Assembly: GCA_963514095.1 (NCBI GenBank)
Contig: OY741279.1
Span: forward strand, 7,135,822 to 7,199,821
From: Eutrigla gurnardus
Lineage: Eukaryota > Chordata > Actinopteri > Perciformes > Triglidae
Direction of reading: 5' to 3'
Length of the DNA: 64,000 nt
In this document: one piece after another, positions 13,501-28,327 of the stretch
Position numbering within the stretch: the first letter of the stretch is position 1
How the letters are laid out: every line of letters begins with the position of its first letter
Translations under genes and position numbers: made by a program
Notes under the pieces: generated by a model
Database searches by the model: none
What the model saw: only the letters and a program-made list of their open reading frames with translations
What the model was told of the DNA's origin: nothing

Positions 13501-15127
13501 TTAAGGGCTGCAAAACACCAACAGGACACTTAATTGTATGCGCAAATATGAAAACTAAGTCTGCTTGGCTTCTAAATGGCTCATTAACTCAATGTTGAGT
13601 CATCTGCTCCTCAACATCAGTCCCTCGTATTATTATTGGCAATTATTTAGACGCTCAATAGTTGTGTATTGTGTTAAAATAATCATTTAAGATGGAATAT
13701 TGTGTTAAAATAATAATTTGAGATGGCACACTGATGCCCATCACTTATGATAAAATAAGTGTTTAAATATACTTTTAACAAACCTGCTAACAGTATCTAT
13801 GTATACCAGTAGGTGGCGGCAGAGGATCCCGTAAAAGAAAAAAGCTGTGAACGTCAACAAAAGCCATAAGGTCAAGAAATAGAGAGGAATGAGACGAAAG
13901 AAACAAAGAGGCACCGCATGGATCTTTGAGTTTCCTGGGATATTTAAAAATCTAAATGGAACACAGCCAGATGACACACTAGAGACGAGGTCGGGGTCAG
14001 GGGTCATGAGGACTGAGGAAGCTTCACTCAAATTGTGTGTTTGGATCAAATAGTGGAGACTGATGTGACCTCAGTGCCTCTTGTGCTTTGTCAACAGTAG
14101 ATACCGTTGGATGTGTTGGATGTGAGTGTGTGTCGCTTTAAAGTATACAAAGCCGCAAGCTCATCGTGCATTTAAAAAAAACATACTAACATGACGGAGG
14201 TTAAGGAACAGATGGTCGTGGTGTCAATTTGTATCAGATGGTATGGCAGGCTGGGCAGCCTGGCACAGCAGCACCCATGCTTATTGGCATGCTTACACCC
14301 CGTGTGTGTGTGTGTGTGTGCGTGTTAGTGTGTGTGCGCGTGTGTGTGTTGGCATCGGTTTGTGGTTATTAAAGGAGCGCAGCAGGTGCCATGAGACTTG
14401 TGGCCTTTACGTCATTGCTGGAGTCATCTATGCAGTAAACTATCCGTCTTTATGTCTTTCATTCTTTTCGTTGACCCCCCCCGACCCGACAACTCATAAG
14501 ACTAGGTGTGAAAGAAAAGGATCCACACAGCAATACATCACGCTTGTCCTTTAAAACTTAATCTAAAAAATATTGTAGAAATGTGTTTTCTGTTTACTGC
14601 AGATACTATAAGCGTTCAGCTGCCTGTCAGTTTGGTCTGGCTTTCTGCCAGTTTATATTCTATATGCGGTATGACAAAAGCAGCACACTGTGTTTCTAGG
14701 CAGTAAAGCGCTGCAACTGCTGAAAATGTGACTGTCGACAGCCTCGCTGTCGGTGTGAATGCTTTCCATGCAAAATATGCACCGGCGAGTATTTCACATT
14801 TTCATGTCTTTTATTATTGCAGAAACAATAAATACAAGCTTCCATACCATGATGTGTTTCTGAGTGAAACTGAACGTTTGATTTGATCGTCCAAAATTTG
14901 TATTTATATAAAAATACCCCCAAAACTGGTATTATTATATCAAAATCCAATACTTTTCAAATGTTATCTCTAGATGGGTATTTGCCTGTATATTTCTTTC
15001 CAGCATATATTGTTAAATAGGTGCAGAATATATACGGGGATGTGATTTAAAAGGGTTCAAAAGGTATTTTTCATTTCAACTTGACTTTAAGGGGCGACAA
15101 GGCATGAAGTATCAGACCGGTGCATGT

Positions 15128-15602
15128 TTAAAGAAATATTTGGACATTTGGGGAATAAATGACTTCCTTTTGTGTCTGTTAGTAAAAAAAAAAAAACTGA
15201 CCTGGCAACCTCAGTGACAACAAGTGTGCAAGGAGCCTATATAAGAAGAAAGGGTCGAATGTTACAAGTACTAAAAGGTCCAGAATTATAAAGGTTTATA
15301 CAATTTGGCGTTCAGCACCAGCCCCTGACAATAATAGGAAACGTTATTGAATATCAAACATTATTATTAAATAACATTAACAGTTTGATGAGCTTAAGAG
15401 GCGCAGGTTGGCAGATTCTGTTACCGTTGGACAGAGCCAGAACAGCTGTTTCCCCTTTTATAGACTTTGTGCTAAGCTAAGCTAGCTTGGCTCCAGATTC
15501 ATTTTGAACCCACAGACATGAGATTGGCATCAATCATCTCATCTCGCTCTCAGCAAGAAAGTACATGCACAAATATCCCAAACTATCAAACCTGCTCCTT
15601 TA
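15128..15602. repeat. Dispersed repeat with inverted ends, copy 1
   Basis: Begins TTAAAGAAATATTTGGAC and ends with an inverted relative of that sequence (CCCAAACTATCAAACC then CTCCTTTA). Inside is the GCTAAGCTAAGCTAGC stretch. It resembles a family I recall as very common in teleost genomes and is related to the copy near 20.3 kb. It is a non-autonomous element with no coding sequence. Confidence 0.5.
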
Positions 15603-16487
15603 GTTATGTTACCCCGCCACATGCATTTGCTGATTTCGAAAAGATTTGTATTTTATTTTGCTGATTTTGTAGAAATTCATTTGAATTTTTTGTTTTTTGA
15701 GACATTACTTGTGTTGCACACACACACAGCTGTTGGTAGACAAGCAGAAGAGATGAATATCCATCACTGGGTGCTTTCATCCGTTCTCTTCCTGAGCCAT
15801 TATACAGCACATGAGTAAAAACAATAAATTTCACTGTGAAATGTTTGTGTCTTCAGCCTTGAAGTACTTGCTTGCACACACAGATTTATGGAGCCTAAAG
15901 CACTTCACATTCAGCAGACTGTGAAGGAATTTGACCTAAACACGGTGGCCGTCGGCCCGGGCTTTGGTGATAATGTTACAATAATGAGAATCACTAATAT
16001 ATGTTGGACTAATCTGCACCGAGAGGCAACTGATTTATGAAAGGCAGGAGACAAGAAGCCACGCGAAACAACAAAAGGTTTATTTTTATTTGCATCTCCT
16101 TCTCAGTCTAAATGAGGTAGCCTATTTATTTTGATATGCAGAAGACGTGAGGATGGACGGTCGACTTTAGTACAACAGAGAAGCTCAGTCATTTCCCTCA
16201 AAGCCTTGAACTCCTAAGCTTATATAATACAGTATTGTAATTGGATGGTTTAGGGCTTAGAGAGTGTTGATAGTCAAATGCAATTTGGGATCAAATAGCA
16301 TTCAAAGGGTAAAGGAGGTCACACACACACACACACAGATATATACATACACACACACACCCACGCTGTAAGAGCAGTGTTAGTAAAAGGAAGGGGCGCC
16401 TGACTAAATGATGTTTTCCCAGGTGGGCACAATTACCTGTGTGTGGAGTGTGTGTGTGTGTGTTTCTGTGGGTGCATGCACACAAGC

Positions 16488-16523
<36 letters not shown>

Positions 16524-19500
16524 ATAAGAATTATCCACGTGTGATTTTAGCGGATTCAGGTCTATTACAATTAGGAAGACACAAATCAAAGTCAGACTCC
16601 CACAGCTCTCCACAGCTCTTCACAGGCAGAGAACAGTCAGCTGAGCAGCGGAGAGTCGGACGGCGTCCTGACGCTTTCCCTTAATATAAGCACTTAGAAT
16701 AATACTGCGCAGACAACTATGATACCTAAGCAGCGTCCCGGGTTTATTGAACAAGTGGCTATTCATTCGCGGTTAGAGCAGAGCACTCACAAAGCCAGAG
16801 GGAGCGGGAGGATGATGGGTCACTGCATAGGGGAGCAGAACACAAGCTCTCACTGTTGAGTCACGGACGTTATGAGAAGCGGAGGCTAATCCTTGGTGAG
16901 TCTACAAAAATCCAATGCCGTTATGTTTATGTGGAGCCAAATGCACAGGATATCACTGAGGGGAACGCTACAAACACCTGCTTTAGTGCTTATCAAATTG
17001 AGGCGGCGTGCATGGACGCTTGCGGCCTTTACGTGTGCACATTCAAACGAGCCGACATATGTCTCATTATGAGCTGAAATCACTCACAGGTGACTTTGTT
17101 TATTTGCTCTCAATTAAGCCCCCGCCCCTTGCCACATGGACATCTGACCGAGACATTAAAAAGAAAAACCCCTTCCATTAATTCCAGACAACGTTCCAGT
17201 ATTGTGGTGAAAACCAAGAAGAAGAGGAGGAAGGGGGGAAAAAAAGGGATTTGTCAAAACTGCGCCCGCCCTGATGGCTGAACGTGCCATTTTTATCCAC
17301 GCTCACAAAAAAAAAGGGAACACCTCGGAATACCAAGCACACATGGGCTCAATTATTATCCCAAGAAATTCCGCAAAAAGTAAAGTCGGCAATAAGGAAA
17401 ATATTCCTCTAATCTGGGGTCTTCCTCAAGCTGGGTGTGAAGGAAATTTAGGGGGTCCCCGTTTTAATTGGGACCAGATTCGACCACCCTATTGAAACAG
17501 GGGCCGGGACATTTTTTTTTTTAGTGGGGTTATTTTGTTGAAAAAAAAAAGAGAGAGGGGGGGACTATTTTGGTTGTGCGTGAATTAATGTCAGATTTTT
17601 CAGAGGGGGTTTCTGCAAACCAGATCAGACTGCCCCAGTGTTATAGGAAGCAGATGGACAAGACCAAGGAAAGAAAACAGTGAGTCCCATAAGAGAGAAG
17701 ACAGAAAGAACTGTGAATATGAGGAAAATAAAAAAAGACAAAATGTTCTTAAGTCCCATTGATTAAAACGTGTGAATGCAAGATGTACGTTTTCGGATCA
17801 CCCACTTTCTTAATGAGTTTAGCATGCAAGGCCACAGGTTTGACACCGTGAAAAACCACTAATCTCCACACACTCAGACACACACACACACACACACCTG
17901 TATTTTGACAGATTTATCTGGTGAGTGGAGTGACGCAACTCACAACAGCACTTTTCTTCCAATGACAGCTCTGAGAGGCCACTGTGAGAGGAAAACTGTA
18001 ATACTACTGTACACTTAGCGAGTGAAGGAAGAAAAGTGAAAGACTGGCAGATACGGAGAGTAGGAAAGACATTCAATTTTTCCACATCTTTATTTTTCCT
18101 TAAAAAAGGGGAAAAAAAGGAGGCAATAAAGACATCTAACGGTGCACCTGTGAAATGACATCCCAACTTGAGTGGTAAAAACACAGAATATGGGGAAAAA
18201 ACAGCATTTAGATGAACAAAAATACACACGTGATGCCTCATTTTATGCGCAAATTAAGTGATCTATACCTGATAATTGATCTTGGTGGTAAAAAAAAAGC
18301 ACAACTCAAACACTGAAGAGATCGTAAGTAACGGTCTTGTTTTTCCTCACTATTATCAAGGTTTTTATTGTGCTCAAAACTCATTACTTTTCCAGCTACA
18401 GTCTATTTTTCTTGCCCAACCAGACGCAGTTCCAACAGTTAAAACGGATTCAATAAAACTCAGCTGAAAGGTCAAACACTAAAAGGCTTTCTGTAGGAAA
18501 GACCCGCACCGCTGTGCCTTCATTCAGATTACATCTATATTTCTCACACAATTTCCTGTCAGCTAGATTTTGATATTTATAGCTGTCGACCATCTCCCCA
18601 CCCTCCTCCCCCTCTTTACAGTTGGTGCAGTGCGGATTACAACCGAAGATCAGCCGTAGGCTCGGTTTTTAATTCAAAAGTTCAACTTGCAGTCTCGACG
18701 GAGAACATTTTTTTTTTTTGCTTCTCCAAAACCCTGAATGCCCCATCTAGAGCCAGCATGCAAGCAGCAGTTTTTGGCAAAATAATCATTAGCTTCAATG
18801 AAACTGGTGAGCGATTCACTCGAGATTGGTTATGTGAATTTTTAACATAAATATCCATTTGAATTGCACATGAAATTATTTGTGGAACGCAGTAAATTGT
18901 GCTTTATTTAACTTTATCTGTCCTGGCTCCACAAAGAAGGAGTGGTTTGCAGACATTAGGCAGGAGTCAATGGTACAAATATGTCTTTTAAATAATCTGA
19001 AATGAATAGCTCAGATGCTTTTATTCAAAAGATTTATCCACCCCTGGTGGCTGATTATCAATAATTGTCTATGTCACCGAGCACCAGCTTTTTCATAACG
19101 AGGAGTAGATGAATTTTGCTGTGTCACTCTCAACTCAATTATATCCATATCCAATGTAGAAAAGCTGTGGCGTCTTATCCATTGTCCATTGTGTTGCATT
19201 AAATTCACTCTGCGATAGATCTATATGATTTATGGGTTTTGAATATATCTGGGTGTATTTGAGAATCCGTGAGAGAGGAAGAGGCACTTTCTAGACCCCA
19301 CAAGTTGAGTTTCATCGGCGTGTTCAGAGTGTACCATTAAGAAAAACACCCACCTACCCATTCCCTTCACCCTCACTCTCCATCCCCTTCTTTCTCTCTG
19401 GATGCCATTTGTCCACCTTGGTACTCTGATGCCCTTCCGGAGAGCCGAGTATCAGCTTTCTTCCCCCAGCGGCCCCCAGCTCCCTCCACTATGCATTTTT

Positions 19501-20278
19501 AATGGACACACTCGTGCAGCGGACAAATGATTTTTATTTTTGACAGGGGAGGGCTGGCTCCAGTTACATAGGGATGGGGAGTGAGGGAGCGAGCGTGCAC
19601 CCGAGGGCGCACAGTAAAGAAGGCGCACACACACACACACACACACACACTCAAAATGGACACGGCCAAGAAAGAAAGTCAAGAATGACCCAGCTATCCT
19701 CTAAGTGCTTGAGACCAGATCTTTAAAACAAACAAAAAAAAAATGATATAGGCAGCCATACTCGACCACACATTTATTTCTCATGTATTTTACAAAGCAC
19801 GCTGTGCACACACACACGCATATGCGTATCCCACGCTCGCCATAAAGTGGTTGATTAATTCACCACTTGGATTATGATGGGCTAAAGTCCAGCATGATGA
19901 TAGAGGCAAGAAGCCCAGGCCTTAATTAAACCAGGATTAGAGCCAGCCTAAACCCATTAACTCGGGCTTAAGACCACTTTAATTCCAATCAAATCAGCAT
20001 TAAAATTCACACTGTGGCACAATGTGACTGCATCTCGCTGTGCGTTAAACCGTCCGGCCACGTGTGTGCGTGTGTGGGTGGTAACTTTTACATTTTAATC
20101 TCTCCTGCTGGCTTTGCCTCTGGACTATGAGCCGTTCGTTGTGGAAGGAGATTTATTACTGAAAACTCTTAGTACTACCAATAAAGGCATATTACCTTTA
20201 GTTTGAGAAGTAGGGAGGAGGGGGAGAGAGACGAGTTAACTAACAACGAATCATACAACTATAGGGCAACACATGAAA

Positions 20279-20585
20279 TTAAAGAAATAGTTCATATCAT
20301 GTCAATATGGACGCTGGAGCCTGTTAGCTTAGCATGAAGCCTGAATACAACTCACCCAGCTAATCCACCTATGATCTCTCTTATATGAGTTTTGGAGATT
20401 CTGATTGGCAGATTTAGTTGCCTTTGGTTTGAGCCAAGCTAGCATTCCCCTCTGTTTCCAGTCTTTATGCTAAGCTAAGCTACCCAGCTGCTGGCAGCTA
20501 TAGCTTCACAATTAGGCCACTGTATAAACATGAGTGGTATTGAGCTTGCCAATAAGGGTATTTCCCAAAATGTCAAACTCTATAG
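20279..20585. repeat. Dispersed repeat with inverted ends, copy 2
   Basis: Begins TTAAAGAAATAGTTCAT and ends TATTTCCCAAAATGTCAAAC, with TTTATGCTAAGCTAAGCTA inside. It has the same plan and internal words as the element at 15.1-15.6 kb, so it is a second, shorter member of one family. Confidence 0.5.
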
Positions 20586-21380
20586 AGTTGACTTTACACA
20601 TCAATGTTTGTATGTTGAGTGAGATTTCACGACAGAACATAAAAAATCTATATATTCTGTATTTCATGAAGACTTTTATGGACAGTCTTTTGGAATCAAT
20701 GATGTTTAATCCCAAAAGCTGCAACGCTACGTATGCTTATTCCTACACCTAAAGCCTGCTTAAAAGGGAAAAGTAAACACAAGTTAAGTAAATGTAATTT
20801 GTTACTTTCCACCTCTAGAGAGAGGGGGGAAGTGATGGAGAAAGCGAAAACGTTAGGCAGGTTGGCTGAAAGAGCATTCCCAGGTGTGACCACAGCATTC
20901 CCTCCATACCCTTTAACAAACCACCGCGTGTGTGAGTGTGTGTGAAGGTCTGAGGTTTGGAGCTCGTAGCCAAACTGGAGCTGAGCTTCAGTCCCGCGGC
21001 CAATAACAACAACTCCCAACTCAAGCACGTACCCACATACACACAAACACAGACTTGGTTAAACACATTTGCACTCAGAGAGGTGACAAGTGAGGATAAA
21101 ATGATTTTCCCTTTTTTTTTTTTTTTTTTTTTATAGTTGATGAAAAAGTAATTTAATCAAGGGTGACAAGATGACCGTCCTTGAGATAACAGTGTGTTTC
21201 GGGTCATGTGAGTGTGTGTGTGTGTAGCAGTGAACGTGTGTGTGAGGCCTTAAAGCTTTCCTGTCAGTATGTAAGGACATTAGCTCGGTTTCACTTTTTC
21301 CCTCCCCTTCTCTTAATCCTCTCTCCCTCGTTATAAGCTTCAATTTGGAGCCGGCAATGAAAGAGACTTGGCTTCTGCTG

Positions 21381-21383
<3 letters not shown>

Positions 21384-21447
<64 letters not shown>
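21384..21447. repeat. (TG)n microsatellite
   Basis: About 32 uninterrupted TG units. Confidence 0.98.
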
Positions 21448-21448
<1 letters not shown>

Positions 21449-21664
21449 ATATAAGCAACTGCATTTGCATGCCTAAATATTGAGTATGTGCTGGTGTATT
21501 AAGAGCGCGTGTTTAATTATGTGAACGAGCATGTGTGCATGTGTGTAACGGGAGCCTCTTTGTGACACAGCAGTTGGCAGATAGGAGAGGTCTAAGTTAC
21601 CCAAGCTGCCTTGGGGCATCTGCATTGTGGAGGGCTGTCTGGGGCAACACAGGGGTATGTATAG

Positions 21665-21665
<1 letters not shown>

Positions 21666-21731
<66 letters not shown>
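21666..21731. repeat. (TG)n microsatellite
   Basis: About 33 uninterrupted TG units, 220 bp after the previous run. Confidence 0.98.
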
Positions 21732-21734
<3 letters not shown>

Positions 21735-24700
21735 CGCTTGGCAAGGACACATGATGGCTGAGGGATGACAGGAAGGGAGGATGACAGCCCGAGGCAGAAA
21801 AAGAGGTGAAATGAAATTGGTGGCATGAAAGAGAGGAGATGATGAGAAGAACGAAAGAACAGCGAGAGCGAAAGAACAGAAGCCTGGTGTGTCGACTATA
21901 AAACAGGAACAGATGAGAAAAATGTTTAAAAATGAACCCGAGACCCGAGGAACGAAGTCGGACTACATCACCAACACTTTAGAATAACAGATAAACGTGA
22001 ATTCAAGATAGGAAAAGTAGTTAAAAAAAACTTTTTATTACTATATTTCTTTTTTCTATGAGTGGTTGCCATTAAGTTGAGTGCAGAATGTGTATTTTTT
22101 CTGATTCCATGACTTCTGGCTAGAAAGGTGATACAATTTTTGATTGAATAGCTGCTTATGAGCCCTAGAGACATCATATGACGACATACTTTATTGTACA
22201 AAAGTAGGCCTACCGTATTTATTTGTATCAATATTTATATCTGAAAATTGTATGACATAGAAAAAAATGTATAAATGGAACATAAGGTTAATAAATGTTT
22301 TCTTTAGTGTAAAATCATCTAAAAATAAGAATCTTTGTTTGTTCTGTTACCTTAGAATGAGCTGCTTATATCTACATACGGAGCCGGCCGCCATGTTTTA
22401 CGGAAGCCCAGAATGGACAAACTAAACACTGGCTCTAGATGGGGCCATTCACATTCTGGTGGTTCTCCTACATACTTGAAGGGAGGAGTTTTTATATTTT
22501 TCTTTTAATTTTTTTTAAATAATTTTAATATTTTATTAGACATATATATAAGTAATTTGACCTCTGCATTTAACCCACCAAAAGCATTCAGTTTAGGTTA
22601 AATGCTGGTCAACCGGCCTCACCAGGAGACCAAAATAGAGCCAAAAGTGAGAGAAACAAGAAGAGAATATCTGACTAAAAAAAAAAAGTACAAATGTTGC
22701 TGTGTTTTCTGGATGTGTAATAAATCAGCCAATGCTAACACACAATGATAATGAATATTTGAATACTGAGAGAACACTGAAGAGCATCAATTGATCATAT
22801 TTTGAAATAAAAGTAAAATAGATTGGAATCTAAATGCTTCTTTGGGGCAATATTGAGTATAGCCTAAGGCTGAACACAGGAGCAGCTGCTGGATGTGACC
22901 AAACAGATGGCACAGGTACCAACGCACCCACACAAACGTGCAGGATCTACTCGACCGATGCGATGCATTACGTATGCGCTCCCACCTGTCGGCGTAAGGT
23001 ATGAATGAACAAGGATGCGATTTAATGACTGTTTTACATACCCATTATCTGGCTCCCTCTCCATCCTCCTCTCCCACAGCCTGGCTCCCTCTCCATCTCC
23101 CCTCTCACCGCCAGCTCCATTCAGCCCCGGCTTGTTGTTTGAATGAGAGGAGCGGACCACCCTGGGGAGAAATGGGGGGGGATCGCATTACCTCCAAAAA
23201 TGTAAAGGCCTACAAAAAGGCCATGAGACATCGGGGTGAGGGAGAGAGGGTGGCAGAGAGAGGGAGAAATAGGAGAGCACATGAAAGAGTGCATTAGTGA
23301 GGGGGCGGGAGGGAGAGATTGATTGGGATGGAGGGATGAGGGAATGGATAGAGGTGGAGGTGAGAGAAAGAAAGGGTGGAACGGGGTGCAACACTTTCTT
23401 TCCTTTATATTTATATATATATATATATATATATAATGATGCATTTCAGAATTCACAATTTTTAACACTATGGTTTATGTAGTTTCATACAAGTCCAATC
23501 AACCATTTACATTGGCTCCCTATAAGGCTTCACTTATGCAATTCTGTCATTTCTGGGATGTCCCATGTAAATAAAGGCTTGAGGCCTTGTTTACTTGCCT
23601 TGGACAGTAGCCAGGTTGCTAGTGATAGCCATGTGGCTTATGCTAACACTAGCAGCCAGAAAACAAACCAGGAACTACAAGAAAGCCTGGACCAGCAACA
23701 ACAAAAAAACAACCCAAACATCTATGTTTGCTTCCGGTTGCTAGCATTAGCCATGTTGCTAACGCTAGCTAGCTAGCTAGCAAAATCACTGTCCATTTGA
23801 TAAACAAAGAGTATGTTTTCTTGCGCTGGCCTTCCTATAAGTCATAGGCCTATAGTCAGAAAGATTCACACTTTGCTTTGAGCTCACTTCGATTTTCTTT
23901 TAGTTACCAGTGCTGATGGTGCTGCTACTGTTTGCTGCTGCTGGATGGAGATCCTGGCACAGAAGAGCAAATTATGTTCTGTTCAAAACAGAGCCCTTAA
24001 ATACAGGAAGTGGCCTATTGGAATGTACCAAGTGCTCACTGTAGCATGGGATAGGGATTTGTAGTTTGGGGATTTTCTTTAGACTATTGGTTTTATTTTG
24101 TTTTGGCTAAATTGTAAACCTCTTTATAGCTACTGCAGCACTAAGTAGTAGTTTAGTTTGTGTTACTCCTTTGTTTTGAAAAATGCTCCACAGTTTGTTG
24201 GGGATAATGCACTCAGGTTGCCAAAAGAATTAGTGCGTTGAATTAGTTTTGTCTTTGAGTAGATTTCTGAAAATCCATCTGTGACGCCTCATGCTCCCTC
24301 CCTCACCCCACGGCTCCCGCAACCTCAGGTCTCCGGTGACAAAGTCCTGCACTCTGTATGGCCACCATCCACCCAAGGTGCAAGACTGCAACACTCTGGA
24401 CTGGAAAAACTGTTGCCAGCAAACATAATCCAGGCAGCAATCACATTAGCTCATAAGTGTAATATTTAGGAGACAGAGTTGTGTTTTTTTAACGTTGACT
24501 TACCAACGAGTACTGTAGCTTTCCGGTGCAATGGAAGGATTATTACTGACATTTTCTCTGTACTCATTTTTGGTTTTGCCACCAAAAACTGCGGATCATA
24601 GTTAAACTATTGGTTTGTATAAAACCTGACTGATTGTCAGACTGCTCGTGTTTCTTCAACCTTTATTGCCGTGTTCCCAGATCTCCACAATTACTTTGGT

Positions 24701-25436
24701 GAGCACAATGTTGTCAAAACGGATCAAAAATGACGGCCAAAACTATGAAAACAAGAGCAACGGTCGTAATGAAACGGAATGTTCCTTTTCGTCAGCACTG
24801 GCACGGTCGTGACGCACATTTCTTTTAAATCCTTTTAAACCGCTAACCGCACACCGATCCCAATCTGCAGTATCTATTCAAGTTAATGTATACCTGTTGA
24901 TTCTGCAAGACAGACATGTATTATTAATGTGTTAACTATCCTGTATGACTCAGCAACATAATTGCAGATGTGAAATAGTAGCTGAATGGAGGCTGATAAT
25001 GGAATAGGTGGATCTATGAGGTAAAGGCGTTCTTCTCATTAACGTTGCAAGGAAAAAGGTTAAGTGACTCACACATAGGGTCATCTGTGCCACATCTTCT
25101 TATCTCTCACAGGAGAAAACGCATCCTTTACCGAGGCTGCAGTTTCTCAGAAATGTCCTTAGGAGGCGCTGTGAGTCAGGGCTTTGGGGCTTGTCTGCAG
25201 TCTCGCTCTTCTTATCGCCTTCATTGACATTTAATGATAATTATAACTTAGGTCACACGAGGGACACACACACAGACACAGAGAGAGAGAGAGAGAGAGA
25301 CTGCCTGGTTAAAAACATGAAGACATTAGCGGTAACTTGATGCTGAGTGAGTATTGATCTTCTCTCAGGGGGCTTAGAGAGTGAGAGAACACTAGACAGC
25401 ACTTTATCACAGCACTTGACCATCTAGGCTGGCCAG

Positions 25437-25483
<47 letters not shown>

Positions 25484-25633
25484 AAGAGAGGAAGATGAAG
25501 CTCTAACAAATCACTTTGTTACATTGAGATATTTTGTAGAACACAAGAATATGATCTTAACTGTCAAGCCTGAAATCCGGCCCCATTTTACTGACATTTT
25601 ATTTAATTCATTAGTATAAAAAAAAAAAACATC

Positions 25634-25685
25634 CTTTCCTTCCTTCCTTCCTTCCTTGCTTGCTTGCCTCCTTCCTTCCTTCCTT
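25634..25685. repeat. (TTCC)n tetranucleotide repeat
   Basis: TTCC units interrupted in the middle by TTGC variants. Confidence 0.95.
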
Positions 25686-25921
25686 GACCATCTTTACCAA
25701 TATCCTCCTGTGAGGTCCTGACTGACACATTCAATCTATATCTATAACATTATACAGACCAGACCGAGTGGTAATCAGGCCTAGTGTGTGTGTGTGTGTG
25801 TGTGTGTGTGAGAGACCAGTAGGGATTTCATGATTATGATTGCCGAGGACACGTGCTGCTCAAATTCTTCAATGATTGCCTCCAAATGAAACATAAATGC
25901 CAAACAAAACAATAAACCCTT

Positions 25922-25922
<1 letters not shown>

Positions 25923-25994
<72 letters not shown>
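25923..25994. repeat. (GA)n microsatellite
   Basis: About 36 GA units with one GG interruption. A purine-only strand. Confidence 0.98.
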
Positions 25995-25998
<4 letters not shown>

Positions 25999-27529
25999 AA
26001 CATCATATACTTGGAGTCTGTTTCTTGAAGATATCCAGACCACAATAACACGAGCAAAAAGTGACCAAAAGGGACCTGAAAACAAGGAGCAGATGGAAAA
26101 ACAACCACATAAAAGTGCACATGTGAGTTTCCATGCGTTGCCTTCTTGTATCTTTACATTACATTAGGCACGTCGCGTTCATTGTGGCGTTCGCACAGCA
26201 TGTCGTGCTCACTTGTGGGTTACATTTTAGGCTGTTTTTTTCCCCCGCCGTCTTCAAACGTAGGTGCCGTTCCAGAGGGGGACAGAGTTACTGTCTTTCT
26301 TCTGTCTCGACCCTTCAGGCCTTTGGCACATCCTCCTGTTTGTCTCTCTGTATTCTTTCTGTTTGTCTCTTAACCTGATATCTGCCTACCGTTTTGGCTC
26401 CGGTTCAGAGCCATGTTGTCACTCCCATCACCAGGCGACGGCCCGCCTTTGATCTCTCCATCCCGTATCATTCATTCAGCGCCTTTGTCTCTCATGCTAG
26501 CACGCTCGCATGAATACCTGCACACAAATTAACATGCACCCATGTACACACACACACACACACACACGTCATTGTTTCGCCTTTTAGTTTTGATAACATC
26601 ATTGGTGTACTGATTCGGGATAAAAGTCATTTCCACATGGTTACAACAATAATACCAAGCGCTTTGAAAGTGCTCAGATTAATGTGTTTATTTCATCTAA
26701 TTAGTTGAAAAACGGGACCTTCAGTAGAATAACATCTGACGTATTCTACTCTGGTCAACATCGAGTGATTGATCGTTCAAAGGGGGGGATTTCGAGAAAG
26801 AAAAGTTGGATACGCTGGTTTGCCGCCATTCCTTTGAGCTGATGTCATGGTTTGTACAGGAAGAATGATGATTTGTAGAGAGAGAGGTTAAAAAAAAAAA
26901 CAATTAAAAAAAATGGAAATGTAAAGAAGGGATATATTTTCCAAAATGTGAAATTTGCCAGGCAATCAGTTGCAGTTAACTTAACACTTGGGGCTCGCTT
27001 TCAATTCATAACTACGAAACATGTAGCGATGCCTGCTTGCGAAATGACACATTTATGCCAAGCAGCCAAATTCCCTCACATTCTCAAATTAAATTTGAAA
27101 GTATGAACACATCCATGTGTCCGATCCTGAATGTCAAACCTGAAATGTACACTTTGCCTGATTAAATTCACGGATGAGTCATCACTCGAGCTGACACTCT
27201 TTCTCTTCTAGCGTTCCCTAATGAAAGACTTATAAAGTTTGAAATGTATCGTGGGTAATCGGAGGTGCTGGGGTCTCAGAAACGCTCATCATGTAAAACA
27301 TGCAGAGGCACTCAAATTGAATGAGAGACACTCGTAAGCTCCCTTCTCCCTCTATTCCCTCTTCTCGCTCGCTGTGTTTTCTTCTCTCTGCCCTTTTTTT
27401 TCTCTCCCTTTTTTAATTTGGCCCCTCTGTTTGTTTTTTTTTTCATTCTTTCATTAGTTGAAAAAACATAGCAGGCATTCCAGCTGTAATACCGCCGAGA
27501 TTCAGTATCAGTGTGAGGATTCGGACTCA

Positions 27530-27537
<8 letters not shown>

Positions 27538-27606
<69 letters not shown>
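27538..27606. repeat. (GA)n microsatellite, part of the TRIM array unit
   Basis: About 34 GA units. The same locus recurs, shortened, at 34,360-34,400 and at the edge of the captured fragment near 47,601, always next to shared unit sequence. Confidence 0.97.
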
Positions 27607-27609
<3 letters not shown>

Positions 27610-28327
27610 TACACATTAGACATTGCTTCACGATGATTCACCTCTGTGCTATGCACCAAAGATTCCCAATGAAGATCATCAGACTGGCTGAAGCTGCATT
27701 TTTCTTTATTTGTTTCGCTTTTAGCTGTATTGTAGCATGTTTTTTTTTTTTTTTTTTAGTCGTCAGAAGAGCCATGTCACACCCATTTGACACCCTCACT
27801 GGATGCTAACATGGGATCATTTGACTGTTTCCTTCATTGCACAACAGCTGGCATGAAAGAAATGAAAGAAATTACATAAAATAAAATTGACTTGATACAT
27901 TTTTGACTGATATTGAAGCACAAACAAGTTTCCAGCCCCCAATCAAAAATGTGCCTCTCCAAAAAAAAAGGATTTTGCAGTTCAGATACGGAAAGAATAT
28001 AAAGAACTCCAAACATTATGAAATAAGCAAAATAGCCTCAATCTTAATCTGATAACATGCAGATTTGACTCTAAACATCTCTCTCATTCACCTCACATTT
28101 GCAAGACATCACAATCCCAAAAACATTATTTATTATTGGACTTCCATGAAGTTGGAGAGCTAGATTTAAAACCGATGATTATTCCTTAGTATGAGACAAC
28201 CTCCATTTCACAAAATGCATGCAAGACTTGAAACTAGCAATGGAGAACATAAACGTTTACTGAGTAAATCAAGTGAGAAGTAGGCTCAATTTCTTTGACT
28301 TTTCTTTGACTTCTATTGAATGTCATC

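Larger units (their letters stand above)
10561..26687. other. Gene-free spacer between tcf21 and the TRIM array
   Basis: About 16 kb with no supportable exon. All open frames are short and lie on repeats or AT-rich sequence. It contains microsatellites, two copies of a dispersed repeat family (15.1-15.6 and 20.3-20.6 kb), and non-repetitive blocks (for example 12.05-12.25, 17.2-17.5 and 19.85-20.05 kb) whose mixed composition resembles conserved non-coding DNA around developmental genes. The last point is only a guess. Confidence 0.55.
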
